A stretch of DNA of 28,132 nucleotides from Entrophospora sp. SA101 (lineage: Eukaryota; Glomeromycota; Glomeromycetes; Entrophosporales; Entrophosporaceae): assembly GCA_958430865.1 (NCBI GenBank), contig CAUDNR010003891.1:45637-73768 (forward strand), given 5' to 3'. Positions within the stretch are counted from its first letter, which is position 1; each line of letters opens with the position of its first letter. Positions 1 to 9,516 of the stretch are shown here, piece after piece. The translations under genes and the position numbers were made by a program. A model generated the notes under the pieces. That model was not told the DNA's origin and did not search any database. It worked only from the letters and a program-made list of their open reading frames with translations.

Positions 1-296
1 AACCTCCATTATCATTGTCATTATTTAAAGAATTATATATTTCTCCCTCTTCTCTTATTCTCATTCACATTCTCATCTTCGTTTGCATGTATTTGTGATA
101 GGTAATCCAAGAGTAAGAATGCCATGGGGTAGAATACAAAATGATAAAACAGCTCCAAATTATCGGTAGGCAATAATTTTTTGAAAATATTTATTTATTT
201 TGAAAGTATTCCAACACTTTGTTTAATTTTGTATATATATATATAATAGACCTCAACTATACAATTCTTTAAATAATGACAATGATAATGGAGGTT
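1..296. repeat. 34-bp perfect inverted repeat at the window's left edge
   Basis: Bases 1-34 are the exact reverse complement of bases 263-296, with about 228 bp between the arms. The right arm touches the stop codon of the truncated ferric-reductase-like gene (295-297), and the left arm begins at base 1. An inverted repeat starting exactly at the first base may be a foldback assembly artefact at a contig end, or the real edge of a foldback element or inverted duplication. The spacer holds an AT dinucleotide tract near 231-246 and one possible exon. Confidence 0.85.
102..166 (+). other. possible isolated exon of an unknown gene
   Basis: A stretch with an AG in front (100-101) and a GT-like donor behind (cgg|gtaggc) reads GNPRVRMPWGRIQNDK then TAPNYR in one frame before a TAG. 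The residue mix looks coding rather than AT-noise. No family is recognised, and the neighbouring exons would lie outside the window or inside the inverted-repeat region. Confidence 0.2.
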
Positions 297-1257
297 ATTT
301 GCCAAATACAAATATGTATTGACCGGCTTCATAAAACATGTTGTATTTGATGGTTATTTTCGTTATATCATTTTGAATTGTTTCTAATTTTATAATTTTT
401 GCATTTTTCTTTGAGAGATAAAATCTGATCGAAACATCAATCGAGTAAAGAAGAATTCCGATTATTTCAAAATAAAAATTTTCCGAAACATGAAAAATAT
501 TTGCAATAACAAAAACTATGAATCCAATAATATGTGCCCAATAAAAAAATTCAAAATATCTTCTTCTAAATATTGAAAGAGAAGTTAATCCCAATAGTGC
601 TAATGAAAGAAAAGCTATAAAGCCTCTTGTACGAACAGTGCTTCCAAATATTGCTGCGGTTAGATTACCGCCTGCTTCATATCCTTCTTGTATATGACCC
701 ATGCCATGAAACATTATACAAAAAATTATCATTCTACCAACCCATCTATGGAATTTAATAATACGTTCAAAAGGTATACCCAAAAATGTTAAAAATATAG
801 AGTTACGAGAAGCTAACGGAAATATAAAAGCTGCATTTGCCACACCAATCCGACCAGCTCTATTGTTTAGGTTAGTCGGGAAGTTGGCATTTGATGTTTG
901 AAACGGATGAAGAAAGAAAAATAAATTAAAAAAAATGAAAACGAATAAAAGAATAATTTCTCCAACACTCATATCACCAACACTTGTAACATGGATCGTA
1001 GTATTCCATATTTTGTGAAACCACACGGTTATGAAAGAATGGATCGGAGCGATATCAATTCCTTCTTCGTTTTCTTCTAATATTTCTTCAGCTATTGCTT
1101 TAAGTTTTTCATTCAAGTTATTGTTTATTTGTCTTTTTCTACGTTGTAATAAACATTTAATTTGTGAATATTGATATGGAATTGCTAAAACGATTATTAA
1201 ACCAATAACAGTTGATACATAATAGTAAGCAGCTGAAGAATCAGGTGAAGCATCCAT
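295..1257 (-). CDS. ferric reductase / NADPH oxidase-like transmembrane protein, 3'-truncated
   Basis: The reading frame gives 320 residues from the ATG at 1255-1257. It has an N-terminal membrane segment (about 13-30), a charged cytosolic linker, then the multi-helix ferric-reductase-like transmembrane domain. Two paired-histidine helices are visible: FHRWVGRMIIFCIMFHGMGH, and HIIGFIVFVIANIFH near residues 242-256. This spacing is the bis-heme b signature of the FRE/NOX family. The FAD-binding domain starts (IKLETIQNDITKITIKYN, then EAGQYIFVF) but stops after GQYIFVFGK; the HPF(S/T) flavin motif and the whole NADPH-binding domain are missing. The break falls at the 34-bp inverted repeat, so the gene is truncated there, or it continues through a splice donor (IF|gtattt) into exons not seen. 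It is divergent from the Reeler gene. The family call is firm; iron versus superoxide chemistry is not decidable. Confidence 0.8.
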   Translation of the reverse strand: MDASPDSSAAYYYVSTVIGLIIVLAIPYQYSQIKCLLQRRKRQINNNLNEKLKAIAEEILEENEEGIDIAPIHSFITVWFHKIWNTTIHVTSVGDMSVGEIILLFVFIFFNLFFFLHPFQTSNANFPTNLNNRAGRIGVANAAFIFPLASRNSIFLTFLGIPFERIIKFHRWVGRMIIFCIMFHGMGHIQEGYEAGGNLTAAIFGSTVRTRGFIAFLSLALLGLTSLSIFRRRYFEFFYWAHIIGFIVFVIANIFHVSENFYFEIIGILLYSIDVSIRFYLSKKNAKIIKLETIQNDITKITIKYNMFYEAGQYIFVFGK

Positions 1258-1647
1258 TTCTAATAATTTTTGATTTTTTTAAAAGTATCCAAATATATTT
1301 AATTATATATAAAAGACTGATGCAATTAAAACAATTAATTGTATCGATGATGAATAATGCATTTTTAGATCATTTTGATATTTTTTAAAAAAAATTATAT
1401 ATAATTTAAGGCTGTGAAAATTTTGATATAAGCCACACTCGCGTACAAAACTTTTTTTGATATCTTTAATTCTAAGCCATTATTTAATTATTCCGTTTTT
1501 GATCATTCTATTTATTTTTTTTTATACTCATTCTCTCTCTTTCACAAAAAATATTATTTTTTAATTTTTTTAATTAATAAAGTTGAAATTTTTTTTGAAA
1601 CAATCTACAATTATATAAACGCAAAAATAAATATATAAATATTAAAT
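1258..1647. promoter_or_regulatory. shared intergenic region between two divergent membrane-protein genes
   Basis: These 390 bp separate the start codons of the ferric-reductase-like gene (minus) and the Reeler gene (plus). They are AT-rich, with homopolymer T runs at 1515-1575 and a TATA-like ttatataaac at 1613-1622, about 30 bp before the Reeler ATG. The head-to-head layout suggests a bidirectional promoter; this is inferred from position only. Confidence 0.4.
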
Positions 1648-2358
1648 ATGAGGAATATTTTCAATATTTTCAATATTATCTTCTTCATTTTCACAACATT
1701 AGCTTACACAACATTTTCTTATCCTCGAAGGTCGCCAACTTGCGACGTTTATCAAATGGTCAATGGAGACCACGGAGCATATTTTGTTAATAATACGGGT
1801 GGATATTCCTTAACTCAAAAAAGAAGCTTAGACGGTAAAATTGAAATATCAATAATTGGAACAAATCCAATTAAAGGTTTACTTATTTATGCACATGATG
1901 CAATCGGAAATCGGTTTGGTAATTTCGAAACAAAAGTTGCTGGTGTTGCAGCTAAAAGCGACTGTGGTGGAGTTGGTTTATCAAACACAATGCAACATAG
2001 TGATGACACTTTAAAGAATTTGCCGTTGACTTTCACTTGGTCACCAACTCCAGATGCAAGTGCAGAAATTGTACATATTGAAGCGTTAATTGTTATAGAG
2101 TTTAGAAGTTGGTATATCTTGAAGAAAATAAGTTTCAACTATCTGGATCCAACTTCATCTATTGATACTACTGACTCGAACACTCTACCAACAATTCCAA
2201 CCACCTCTATAAACAATAATGACAATCGTTTCTTTGGTAGATTTGGTTTTTTTTCAATAGTGTTCACTTTTGCTTTATTAGTTTATTTCATTGGCGCATT
2301 TGTTGAATATTTATTAAAGAAGCAAGATATTAAAGCAAGAACATCTTTAAAATCTTGA
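1648..2358 (+). CDS. secreted / membrane-anchored Reeler-domain protein
   Basis: A single exon encodes 236 residues. Residues 1-24 form a signal peptide (MRNIFNIFNIIFFIF...). The ectodomain (about 30-165) matches the Reeler fold: CDVYQMVNGDHGAY near its start, then GKIEISI, the IKGLLIYAHDA core strand, GNFETK, SDCGG, the NTMQHSD segment, LTFTWSPTP and FRSWYILKKISF. The conserved cysteines, the W of the FxW motif and the final WY are present. A Ser/Thr/Asn-rich linker (about 170-190) leads to one membrane helix (about 200-220) and a short basic tail. In animals Reeler domains are fused to DOMON and cytochrome b561 in ferric-chelate reductase 1; here the Reeler protein stands alone but is divergent from a ferric-reductase-like gene. 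An extracellular role at the plasma membrane or wall is inferred. Confidence 0.8.
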   Translation: MRNIFNIFNIIFFIFTTLAYTTFSYPRRSPTCDVYQMVNGDHGAYFVNNTGGYSLTQKRSLDGKIEISIIGTNPIKGLLIYAHDAIGNRFGNFETKVAGVAAKSDCGGVGLSNTMQHSDDTLKNLPLTFTWSPTPDASAEIVHIEALIVIEFRSWYILKKISFNYLDPTSSIDTTDSNTLPTIPTTSINNNDNRFFGRFGFFSIVFTFALLVYFIGAFVEYLLKKQDIKARTSLKS

Positions 2359-2594
2359 TAATTTCTTTTATTTTGTTTCCAAAGAATATTTTAATATAAA
2401 TATGTAAATATTATTATATGCATTACTATTACTATGTAATTAACAACCAGTTGAAAAACTGCTCAAAAAATTCGTGTTACAATTATTAATTAAAAGTAGC
2501 CAATTAAATGTTGACACTTTTTTATATAAATTTTAATATTTTTTTTTTTTATAAATTTTTTTTAATAAATATTTTTCAAAAAAAAAAACTAAAA

Positions 2595-3881
2595 ATGACA
2601 AATTTTCTTACAATCTTTTTTTTTATAATTTTAATATTGAATCAATCATTTTCTGGTATAGTTTTATATGAGAATTGAAATTTTGATATTTATGATTTGA
2701 TTTGAATTGAAAAGAAAAAAAGGAGTAATTGTTTTATTATTTTATCTCGTCAAAAAAATAAAAATAAAGTTTTTAGTGAAGAAGAACAAAAAGCATTTAT
2801 CTCTCCTAAGCAAATAGAATTAAGTGGAAAATTTGTAGACAATCCATTTAATCGTAAGTAAATCTGTCTACCTATCAGTATATCTGCTGTTACTATTATA
2901 TAATAAATTCATTTTTACATATAAATACTTTGCATTTAGAGGTAGTAAATGGACAAAAGAACACAGTTAAGATTACCTTTGATAATAAGGGCGAACTCAA
3001 TTATACTATTACCGTAATATCGGGGAGATTGGTTAATCCAAGTAATCACGATGAAATATTTCGTAACGTAAGAATGTTCATAATACATTAATGAGGGAAT
3101 GAAAAATATAATAAATCATAATAATCAATAATAATCATTTCATATAATAATGATTTCATAATTTGAATAGTTGACAGGTATTAAATATAGTCTTCCAGTG
3201 CCACCGATGGATCATGTTGAAGTTTCATATAGTTTTTATTCAGAATTTCAGCCACAAGAATTAGATCTTATTATTAATGTTTTCTTTACCGACAAGGTAA
3301 AAACGAGAGAGAGTTTGTGTATATATACATATATAATTATAAATTAAAATTGGTTTTGTTTTATTTAGGATGGTAAAATTTATAGTGGTGTTGGTTATAA
3401 TTCAACTGTAACAATTGTTGAACCTGAACAATCTATTTTTGATTTACAATTGTTAGTATATTTATCATCATCATCGCTATTATTACTATTACTATTAATT
3501 ACTATTACTGTTTTTTATTAATAATAGTATTGATACTATTTTTTAGGATTATTCTATATTTATTATTATCAGGAATTTTTGGCGCAATAGCATATACAAT
3601 TTATAAAGCATTCTTCGGAACTAAAACTAAGTCTAAAAAATCTAAAAAAGTAAATTATCAGTATTATTATTATTATTAATTATTATAATAATAGTAACTA
3701 CAACAACAACAATATTATTATTATTTAGCGTGTTACTAAAGACGATGATGATGCTGCTGGAACTGCAACTGGTTCAACTGCAACAACTAGTAATGCAACC
3801 TATGATGAAAGTTGGATTCCTGAACATATTTTAAAATCATCACAAGGTCGTACTTCATCTCGTAGTAAAAAGAAAAGTTAA
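2595..3881 (+). CDS. translocon-associated protein subunit alpha (TRAP-alpha / SSR1), multi-exon
   Basis: Seven exons can be laid out: about 2595-2655 (signal peptide MTNFLTIFFFIILILNQSFS), an exon ending at 2853, then 2940-3067, 3171-3296, 3369-3451, 3547-3649 and 3729-3881. The last five junctions are clean GT-AG and keep frame. The product has the luminal beta-domain (NPFNQVVNGQKNTVKITF, GELNYTITVISGRL, GIKYSLPVPPMDHVEVSY, ELDLIINVFFTD), one membrane helix (IILYLLLSGIFGAIAYTIY) and a basic, acidic-patched cytosolic tail ending in DESWIPEHILK...SRSKKKS, as in TRAP-alpha. The protein sits beside the Sec61 channel in the ER and helps nascent chains enter. The exon 1-2 junction is unclear: the obvious donor at 2656 does not match phase with a good acceptor, and a donor at 2661 with an acceptor at 2714 would keep frame. 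Confidence 0.88.
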
Positions 3882-4476
3882 TTTATTATATGGATGATGA
3901 GTGGATCGATTGATGATGAATGATGAAGAATGGAAGGGGGAGGAAGGAGGGATTATTATTATGGAATACTAGTGATAATGGATGATTTTTCTTATTTCAT
4001 TATTTTATATAGTGAAGAAATACAAAAATATCTTTCAATTAGACCTAATACTAAATAAAAATAACATATATATATTGTGTGGATCAATAATATTTTTAAA
4101 GTTAGGGTATTTTGTATTCATTTACAACGGTAAACATGAAATAAAAAATTATATAATATGGTCAGTAAAATTTCAAAATCTATCTACCAATTTTTAGCTA
4201 CAGTCATAAAACAATAACATCAAGTGAAAGCTTGAGACTTACTCTTTCACTTAATGCGCTTAGATTTTTCATTTTCATTTAATTGTTTTGTTTTATTTTA
4301 AACCATTTTTGTAAAATTTTTTAGCAAACAAAAATAAGCTGAAATAAAAATTTTGTTTGTTAGAATCTGCAACATTATTTTTTTTAACATATTTGACCCC
4401 ACGTGCGACCCATGTAATAATTATGGCTCTGTGCTTTGTAACCTTTTATATTTTTCTCCTACGAAAATGAATTAAT
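3882..4476. other. intergenic, no gene recognised; one hairpin
   Basis: This AT-rich spacer follows the TRAP-alpha gene. It starts with a purine-rich GATGAT/GGAGG stretch (3895-3955). A perfect 9-bp inverted repeat AAGTGAAAG / CTTTCACTT lies at 4222-4230 and 4243-4251. The reading frame at 3982-4197 has low-complexity hydrophobic/Asn content and is not convincing. Confidence 0.5.
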
Positions 4477-4563
4477 ATGGCACGCCAGAGTGGACAAAAG
4501 TTTAAAGCTGAATCTCAAGCAATCATCCCTTTTAAAATATATCAAATTGCTCCAATTGGTTAG
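4477..4563 (+). CDS. short possible first exon of an unknown small protein
   Basis: From the ATG at 4477 the frame reads MARQSGQKFKAESQAII then PFKIYQIAPIG and reaches TAG at 4561. A GT donor (g|gttagt) lies at 4559, so this could be a first exon. The local composition is richer in G+C than the flanks and the residues look coding. I could not identify a matching second exon before the BTB gene, so it may be an exon left from a broken gene. No family is recognised. Confidence 0.3.
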   Translation: MARQSGQKFKAESQAIIPFKIYQIAPIG

Positions 4564-5024
4564 TTTATCTTTTGAATTTTTTTCCTGAATCAAGTATTTC
4601 TTAATTAAACTTTCTTTTCTTTTAAAACTTTTGATTTATTTTACTTTCCTTTTATAAATTATTCATGTGATGGCCGTTATTAGAAATTTGTTTACATAAG
4701 CTTTCTAATCTTATTTATTGTCTTTGATTTTTTTTATTGAGGATAAATCCCAAGCACTTGTGAGATATTCTCAAGCTTCACAAAAAATATCGATACCAAA
4801 GATGGAAATTTTTTTCTAATCCACAAGTCACACTTTAAACTTTTGTCCTCGTCAGCTGACCATAAAAATTTCTCATGCTGCGATAAATCATTTTGTGTCA
4901 CGAAACATTCGGGAGACAATCTATCTATATATAATAAATGATTTAAATATAAATATCAAATGATTTATACATTAGCAAATACAGTATTAAAAACCAAAAA
5001 ACCCCTTTTCAAAAAATCTATAAA
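4564..5024. other. intergenic, upstream region of the first BTB-TLDc gene
   Basis: No supported gene. A 61-codon frame on the minus strand (4734-4919) has a balanced residue mix but no recognisable domain. The last 100 bp before the BTB gene are AT-rich, with an A/C-rich leader (aaaaccccttttcaaaaaatc) just before the start codon. Confidence 0.4.
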
Positions 5025-6602
5025 ATGTCTACAAGATTTTTAAAAAATTTAACAAAAGAATATCAATCAATTTTGCAATCAGGGGATTATTATGATGTGG
5101 TGATAGATGTCGGAGATGATGATGATAGAAAAAGATTTAAAGCACATTCAGTAATTTTACGTACAAGATCAATGTATTTTCGTAGTGCTTTATCATCAAA
5201 TTGGGTTAGGAAAATCGACGACGATAAATTTTACTTTAGAAAACCAAATTTTTCAACATTTGCATTTCAAAAAATTTTAGAGTAAGTGTTAAATTTTTTG
5301 ATTTTTTTAAAAAAGTTATAATTAATGTTAACTCATATACACGCATCATATATCTTATATAGATATATTTACAGTGGTGATATAAAATTAAGTGAAAATG
5401 ATGGTATAATTGTATATTTAGATATAATAATTGCAGCAGATGAATTATGCTTGTCATTATTGGTCGAATATTTACAAGATCGAATAATATCAAAGAAATA
5501 TCAGGCAATTAAAAACAATTTATGTTACTGTTTAACAATGACAAATCGATATCAAAATCTAAGTAAATTATATTTACATTTTAATTCATTGATGAAAAAT
5601 AGAGCACATATGATATTTCAATCTTTTGATTTTAATCTGTTGGATAAAGATATTTTAATATCATTGCTGAAATCAAGTGATCTAATGATGGATGAAATTG
5701 ATGTGTGGAAATGTGTTATTAAATGGTGTTGTCTCCAACAACCAAACCTACCTTACCCAAACAATTTAAAACAAAAAGATTTGGAAGTTTTAAAAATCAG
5801 ATGTAGGGACTTTCTCCCATTTATAAATTTTAATCATATTTCAAAAAATGATTTTATTTCAAATATCAAGCCTTTAAAATCTATTTTCGATCCAGAGTTT
5901 TTTGAGAAGATTGATGATTATTATAATCTAGCTAGCAAGAATTCTTTAATTCATTATAATTTATTATTGTCAAAGCGTCGAGGAATCAATTCAAAATTAA
6001 TCGGAATCTGCCAATTGTATTTGATATCAGATTGGTTGGATGGTCTAACACCATCGTCAACATATTTACGATCACCATCATCATCGTCAATTCGTTCTTG
6101 GACAATGCCATATGAATTGAAATTGATATTAAGAGGAAGTGAAGATGGATTTACACCAAGAACATTTTATCAAAAATGCAGTAATATAAATTCAACTTTA
6201 ATATTAATTAAAACATCAGCATATGATTTATTTGGTGGTTATAACCCTTTAAGTTGGTCTTCAATAGCATTTAAAAAAATCAAATCCAAGAAAAGTTTTA
6301 TTTTTAGAATGGATTTATTCAATAATCAAATTCTTAATACAAGATTAAGTAGAGTGAAGCTTTCTCATCACGAACATGCATTAATAAATGATCCTAAATC
6401 GGGCCCTATTTGGAATAGTGGATTGAGTTTATACAGTAAAAATATTAATGAGAATTTTGTTTGTAAAGTATTTAATGGAAAAGAACAACATTATGAAAAA
6501 AAACTTTTATATAGTAAACAAGAACTTCAAAGAGGTATGTGTACATATAATATTGATGAAATTGAAGTATTTCAAATAATCAAAAAAAAAATTTTATGTT
6601 AA
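5025..6602 (+). CDS. BTB-BACK-TLDc domain protein (paralogue 1)
   Basis: Two exons, 5025-5281 and 5363-6602, joined by an 81-bp GT-AG intron in phase 2 inside the codon of KILE|YIYSGD, give 498 residues. The BTB/POZ domain is at about 18-125 (YYDVVIDVG, RFKAHSVILRTRSMYFRSAL, FAFQKILEYIYSGDI). A BACK helical region follows (about 130-245: LLDKDILISLLKSSDLMMDE, DVWKCVIKWCC). The TLDc domain fills about 300-497 (LISDWLDG, LKLILRGSEDGFTPRTFYQKC, LFGGYNPLSW, SFIFRMD, ending EIEVFQIIKKK). In other eukaryotes such proteins can act as cullin-3 substrate adaptors, and TLDc domains bind V-ATPase or counter oxidative stress; the role of this fungal family is unknown. It is a diverged paralogue of the gene at 14700-16331, with the same intron position. 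Confidence 0.9.
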
Positions 6603-6768
6603 ATCACATTATTAAATTTATTAAAATAAATAAAAATGAAATACAATCATACTTTTTTTATATTCCCCCTTTTGTATCAGTACTTTTGTGGGATATAATT
6701 GAGATCATTTCACGTGACTTTTAAATTTAAAATAAAATTTTATTCAATATTAATATCAATAAATTCTG

Positions 6769-6912
6769 TCAACAAGACTGATGTTTTGCTTTATCTGCAG
6801 AACTATTTAAACATTTTATTAATTCACGAACATACTTAACATCTTTTTTTGTAACAAATTCTTGTTGCTCTAAGAATCTTTTTGCAGTTTCAAATGCTTT
6901 CCTTTCTCCCTC
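6769..6912 (-). pseudogene. relic of a pogo/Tigger-type transposase C-terminus
   Basis: The minus strand reads GERKAFETAKRFLEQQEF, then VTKKDVKYVRELIKCLN and a stop at 6769-6771. This resembles the C-terminal helical tail of CENP-B/Tigger-type DDE transposases, where an FLEQQ-like helix is followed by a D..Y/LRKL helix. Nothing upstream of it is preserved. The surrounding 6655-6920 DNA has a diverged second copy at about 9525-9790, in the same orientation, so both are dispersed copies of one element family. Confidence 0.5.
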
Positions 6913-6916
6913 TATA

Positions 6917-7296
6917 GAAATAATAGATTTCAGTTTTATGAATTTATAAATTTTGAGATTTTATTTTTATTATTCAATTCTTAGTATAAAAAGTAAAAAG
7001 AAATATAGTTGTGAAACGATATAAATTAAAATAATTATGTGAACATTTTTGAATTCATGATTTTATGATTTATTAATTTTATGAGTTATTTTTATTATTG
7101 TTTATTTCTTCCTTTTAACAGTTTGGAAAGAACGATTTTCTAAATTCGTGAATGTGTACATATTATGCCTAAGTCAAAACCAAGTTCTTTTATACATGTA
7201 AAAAAGATACTTTGCCACAACTGTGAAAAAAAGGATATTTTTTTTTATTGTTAAAAGAAATCAGCCATGACTTTCTTTTTTGTTAAAGGAATCAAC
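6917..7296. other. intergenic, decayed repeat DNA
   Basis: No gene seen. The right part carries two copies (7248-7267 and 7280-7299) of a motif close to TTGTTAAAGGAATCAACCAA. The motif recurs three times at 9931-10070, downstream of the second Tigger-relic copy. This supports a shared origin of the two blocks. Confidence 0.45.
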
Positions 7297-7360
7297 CAAC
7301 CCTATAAAAATTTTTTCCACAAAATGTATACATTTTCTGACTAAATTTTTTATAGGGTTG
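7297..7360. repeat. short inverted repeat with CCCTATAA ends
   Basis: CAACCCTATAAAAA at 7297-7310 is the reverse complement of TTTTTATAGGGTTG at 7347-7360, a 14-bp arm around a 36-bp spacer. The CCCTATAA terminus is shared with the larger foldback element at 7627-7872, so this may be a shortened relative or a solo terminus pair. Confidence 0.6.
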
Positions 7361-7626
7361 CTGAGTTATATAATATAGTTACAGTTACGTCATATCTATA
7401 TTGTATCCACCCCGGGTCAGGAAGCAAAATTATAAAATGCCAGAAATTCCAATAAAAATTTATAATGACTAATAATAATAGGATTCCGGTATAAATGGTA
7501 TACACTGTTGGTTGGTGTAAACTCGTTAAGTCAGTCTCGGATTTGGTCAAAACTTTCGCCCTTTTTTTCAATGTTTAAAATCTCTTGATAAGTTGGTCAA
7601 TCTAACAAAATCGTGATAAGCTGTAA

Positions 7627-7872
7627 CCCTATAATAATAAAAAAAATAAAATACGGAACAAGTACGTAATAGTAATAGTAATAGTAATGCAAAAAGTACG
7701 GAAAAGACGTACAAAAGGTGCGGGAAAAACATATAAAAAGTCCGGAAATTTGTTTTTGTTACATGAACTGTTTTCGGACTTTTCATATGTCTTTCCCGCA
7801 CCTTTTGTACATCTTTTCCGTACTTTTTGCATTACGTACTTATTCCGTATTTATTTTTTTATTATTATAGGG
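7627..7872. mobile_element. 246-bp foldback MITE flanked by TAA (PIF/Harbinger-like)
   Basis: The element is an almost complete palindrome. The left arm, CCCTATAATAATAAAAA to about 7747, pairs with the right arm from about 7752 to ATTATTATAGGG at 7872. TAA on both sides (7624-7626 and 7873-7875) fits a 3-bp target duplication of the TWA class used by PIF/Harbinger elements. The arms carry blocks such as GTACGGAAAAGACGTACAAA and GGTGCGGGAAA with few mismatches. The left arm has an extra AGTAAT triplication (7667-7688). No transposase is encoded; the frames crossing it on both strands are mirror images caused by the palindrome. It could fold into a strong hairpin if transcribed. Confidence 0.8.
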
Positions 7873-8009
7873 TAAGTTGGCCAACCCTTCTTCTCACATG
7901 ATGTTTGCATTGAAAGAGGTCATCATTACTATTTTTAGCAATGTGTCAAATGATCTGACGTAAAAAATTATATATTAATATATTATCTATTATGAACATT
8001 AATATTTTA

Positions 8010-8305
8010 TTATCTAGTCAGTTATATCATTTTATCATTTTGTTAGTTACATAATTGATTGTAACATTTATTTTTATTGTCTCAGAAAACCCGTTTCTTT
8101 TTATATTGTGAACAATATATTATTATCTTGTTAGTTATATCATTGATTGTATCATTTATTATCTCAGAAAAAATGTTTCTTTTTTGTATCATGAACAATA
8201 CATTTGTATTTTAAGTTATATCATTAATTGCATCATTTATTGTCTCATTTGATAATTTAGAAATCATTTCTTTTTTGTATCATAAACAATACATTTGTGT
8301 TTTTA
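8010..8305. repeat. degenerate tandem repeat, about three units of 80-105 bp
   Basis: Units share the order: TTATATCATT(G/A)ATTG(T/C)ATCA, TTTATT.TCTCA, TTTCTTTTTTGTATCAT and AACAATACATTTGT. They start near 8035, 8128 and 8215, and the last two are the most alike. No coding potential. The origin is probably a satellite-like expansion within transposon debris. Confidence 0.6.
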
Positions 8306-9022
8306 TTATATTTGTATGTATAAAAGGTTGATTTCACAATCTTATATAAAGATCAATGGAAATAAATATTGTTTTTAAAAGCCCCATTTACATTTATAAA
8401 ACCCTTATAATTATGAATAATTTGATACTAAAAATTTAGTCATGTGTCTTTAATAATTCAATTCTCTCAATAAGTCAGTCCATCATGTCCAGCCATTTAT
8501 GGCCAACTTATCAAGTTTACCTATGTACCACTACATTTGATAAGGGGATACCACTACCAAAAATTGTTAGAGATAAATAATTACCTAGTTCTTTAATTGA
8601 ATGGATCCTTCCACAAACATTATAAAAATGAAAGGATTCTTAAATGTGGAATTTTTTCATTTTTGTATATACAAAATTATTCAAAAATTTACATTTAATT
8701 TGTGAGATAAAAAATTTGACACTAAAAATCGAATAGTTTTTCTACAATCACTTTCAATTTTCATCAGATAAACTGACAGAGATTTTGCACACTCTCTATA
8801 TAAAAAATTCAAACTTACATTGTTGATTAGAAAATTCCTGTCTAATCAGGAATTTTTGATGCTAATTTGTAATTAAGGATACCGGCTGCAACTTTTGATG
8901 ATGGTTGCTACCACCTTTGCGTCATATAAAAATGATTGCAACCACTGGTTGCAACCACCTTTACGACCATTTTGTTTCCTTTTTTGGATTGCGACATGGA
9001 ACACTATTTGTAATTACAGTCA
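8306..9022. other. non-coding stretch with small repeats and a hairpin
   Basis: No gene is supported. A perfect 10-bp-stem hairpin AAAATTCCTG-TCTAAT-CAGGAATTTT lies at 8831-8856. Two near copies of GGTTGC(T/A)ACCACCTTT(G/A)CG occur about 50 bp apart (8904-8923, 8953-8972), with a palindromic TGCAACCACTGGTTGCA between. A TGGCCAACTTATCAAG at about 8500 mirrors CTTGATAAGTTGGTC at about 7586 and could be a decayed terminal repeat pair around the intervening DNA. Confidence 0.45.
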
Positions 9023-9024
9023 TA

Positions 9025-9516
9025 CAGTGTGTCATGAAAAAAAATGACAATATTGCTTTTAATAAAAAAGCATCCAAAATCATCTTGGATTATTATGTAT
9101 AAAAATTTTGATGTATTATTATATAGGCTTTAGAGCAATGATTACATTAAAATTTTTTTTTCAAAAATAATCAAATTTCTTTTATTCTTAATTGATAAAA
9201 TTCTGGAGTCATGATAATTTTCAGAACTTAAGCTAAAATTGATATGATTTTTTTGTATGATTATTATGTATGCTTTTATGCTAGAATCACTATTAAAAAA
9301 TCCCATGTTAAATTTTAGAGACAAAAATTTAGTAAAATTTGAAAAAAAAAGATGTGGATCAGCTTTAAAAAAAAACTGACAATAGTATTTCATGTTCATT
9401 TTTTTATTTAATAGAGTAATTGATGGGATTTTAAATGAATCAAATTTTATTTAATTATCTTATGTATTTGTTGAGCAATTCAATTTTTATCTGTGCCATT
9501 TTTTTGTGACACACTG
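9025..9516. mobile_element. 492-bp Tc1/mariner-type MITE with TA target duplication
   Basis: The left end starts CAGTGTGTCATG followed by AAAAAAAATGACA. The right end read in reverse complement starts CAGTGTGTCAC followed by AAAAAAATGGCA, so the arms match over about 24 bp with few differences. Both ends are bordered by TA (9023-9024 and 9517-9518), the Tc1/mariner target duplication. Inside, the minus-strand frame 9142-9399 shows no D-D-E/D motif or other transposase signature, so the element is non-autonomous or gutted. Confidence 0.85.

Noticed and set aside
1887..2138. 83-codon minus-strand frame inside the Reeler gene
   Set aside because: Antisense shadow of a well-supported domain; no family resemblance.
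4222..4251. 9-bp perfect hairpin considered as a terminator
   Set aside because: Rho-independent termination does not apply to a nuclear fungal gene; kept only as a note in the intergenic entry.
4734..4919. 61-codon minus-strand frame with balanced residues
   Set aside because: No recognised domain, no splice context, no partner exon; left unannotated.
7568..7875. Three overlapping frames reading QKVRKR(R/C)TKGAGKTY on both strands
   Set aside because: They are mirror images produced by the foldback element palindrome, not proteins.
8500..8516. TGGCCAACTTATCAAG mirrored near 7586 as transposon ends
   Set aside because: Only about 15 bp with a mismatch, no target duplication found; too weak for a separate element.
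9142..9399. 85-codon minus-strand frame inside the Tc1-type MITE
   Set aside because: No transposase motif; Phe/Ile/Asn/Lys-rich noise in AT-rich DNA.
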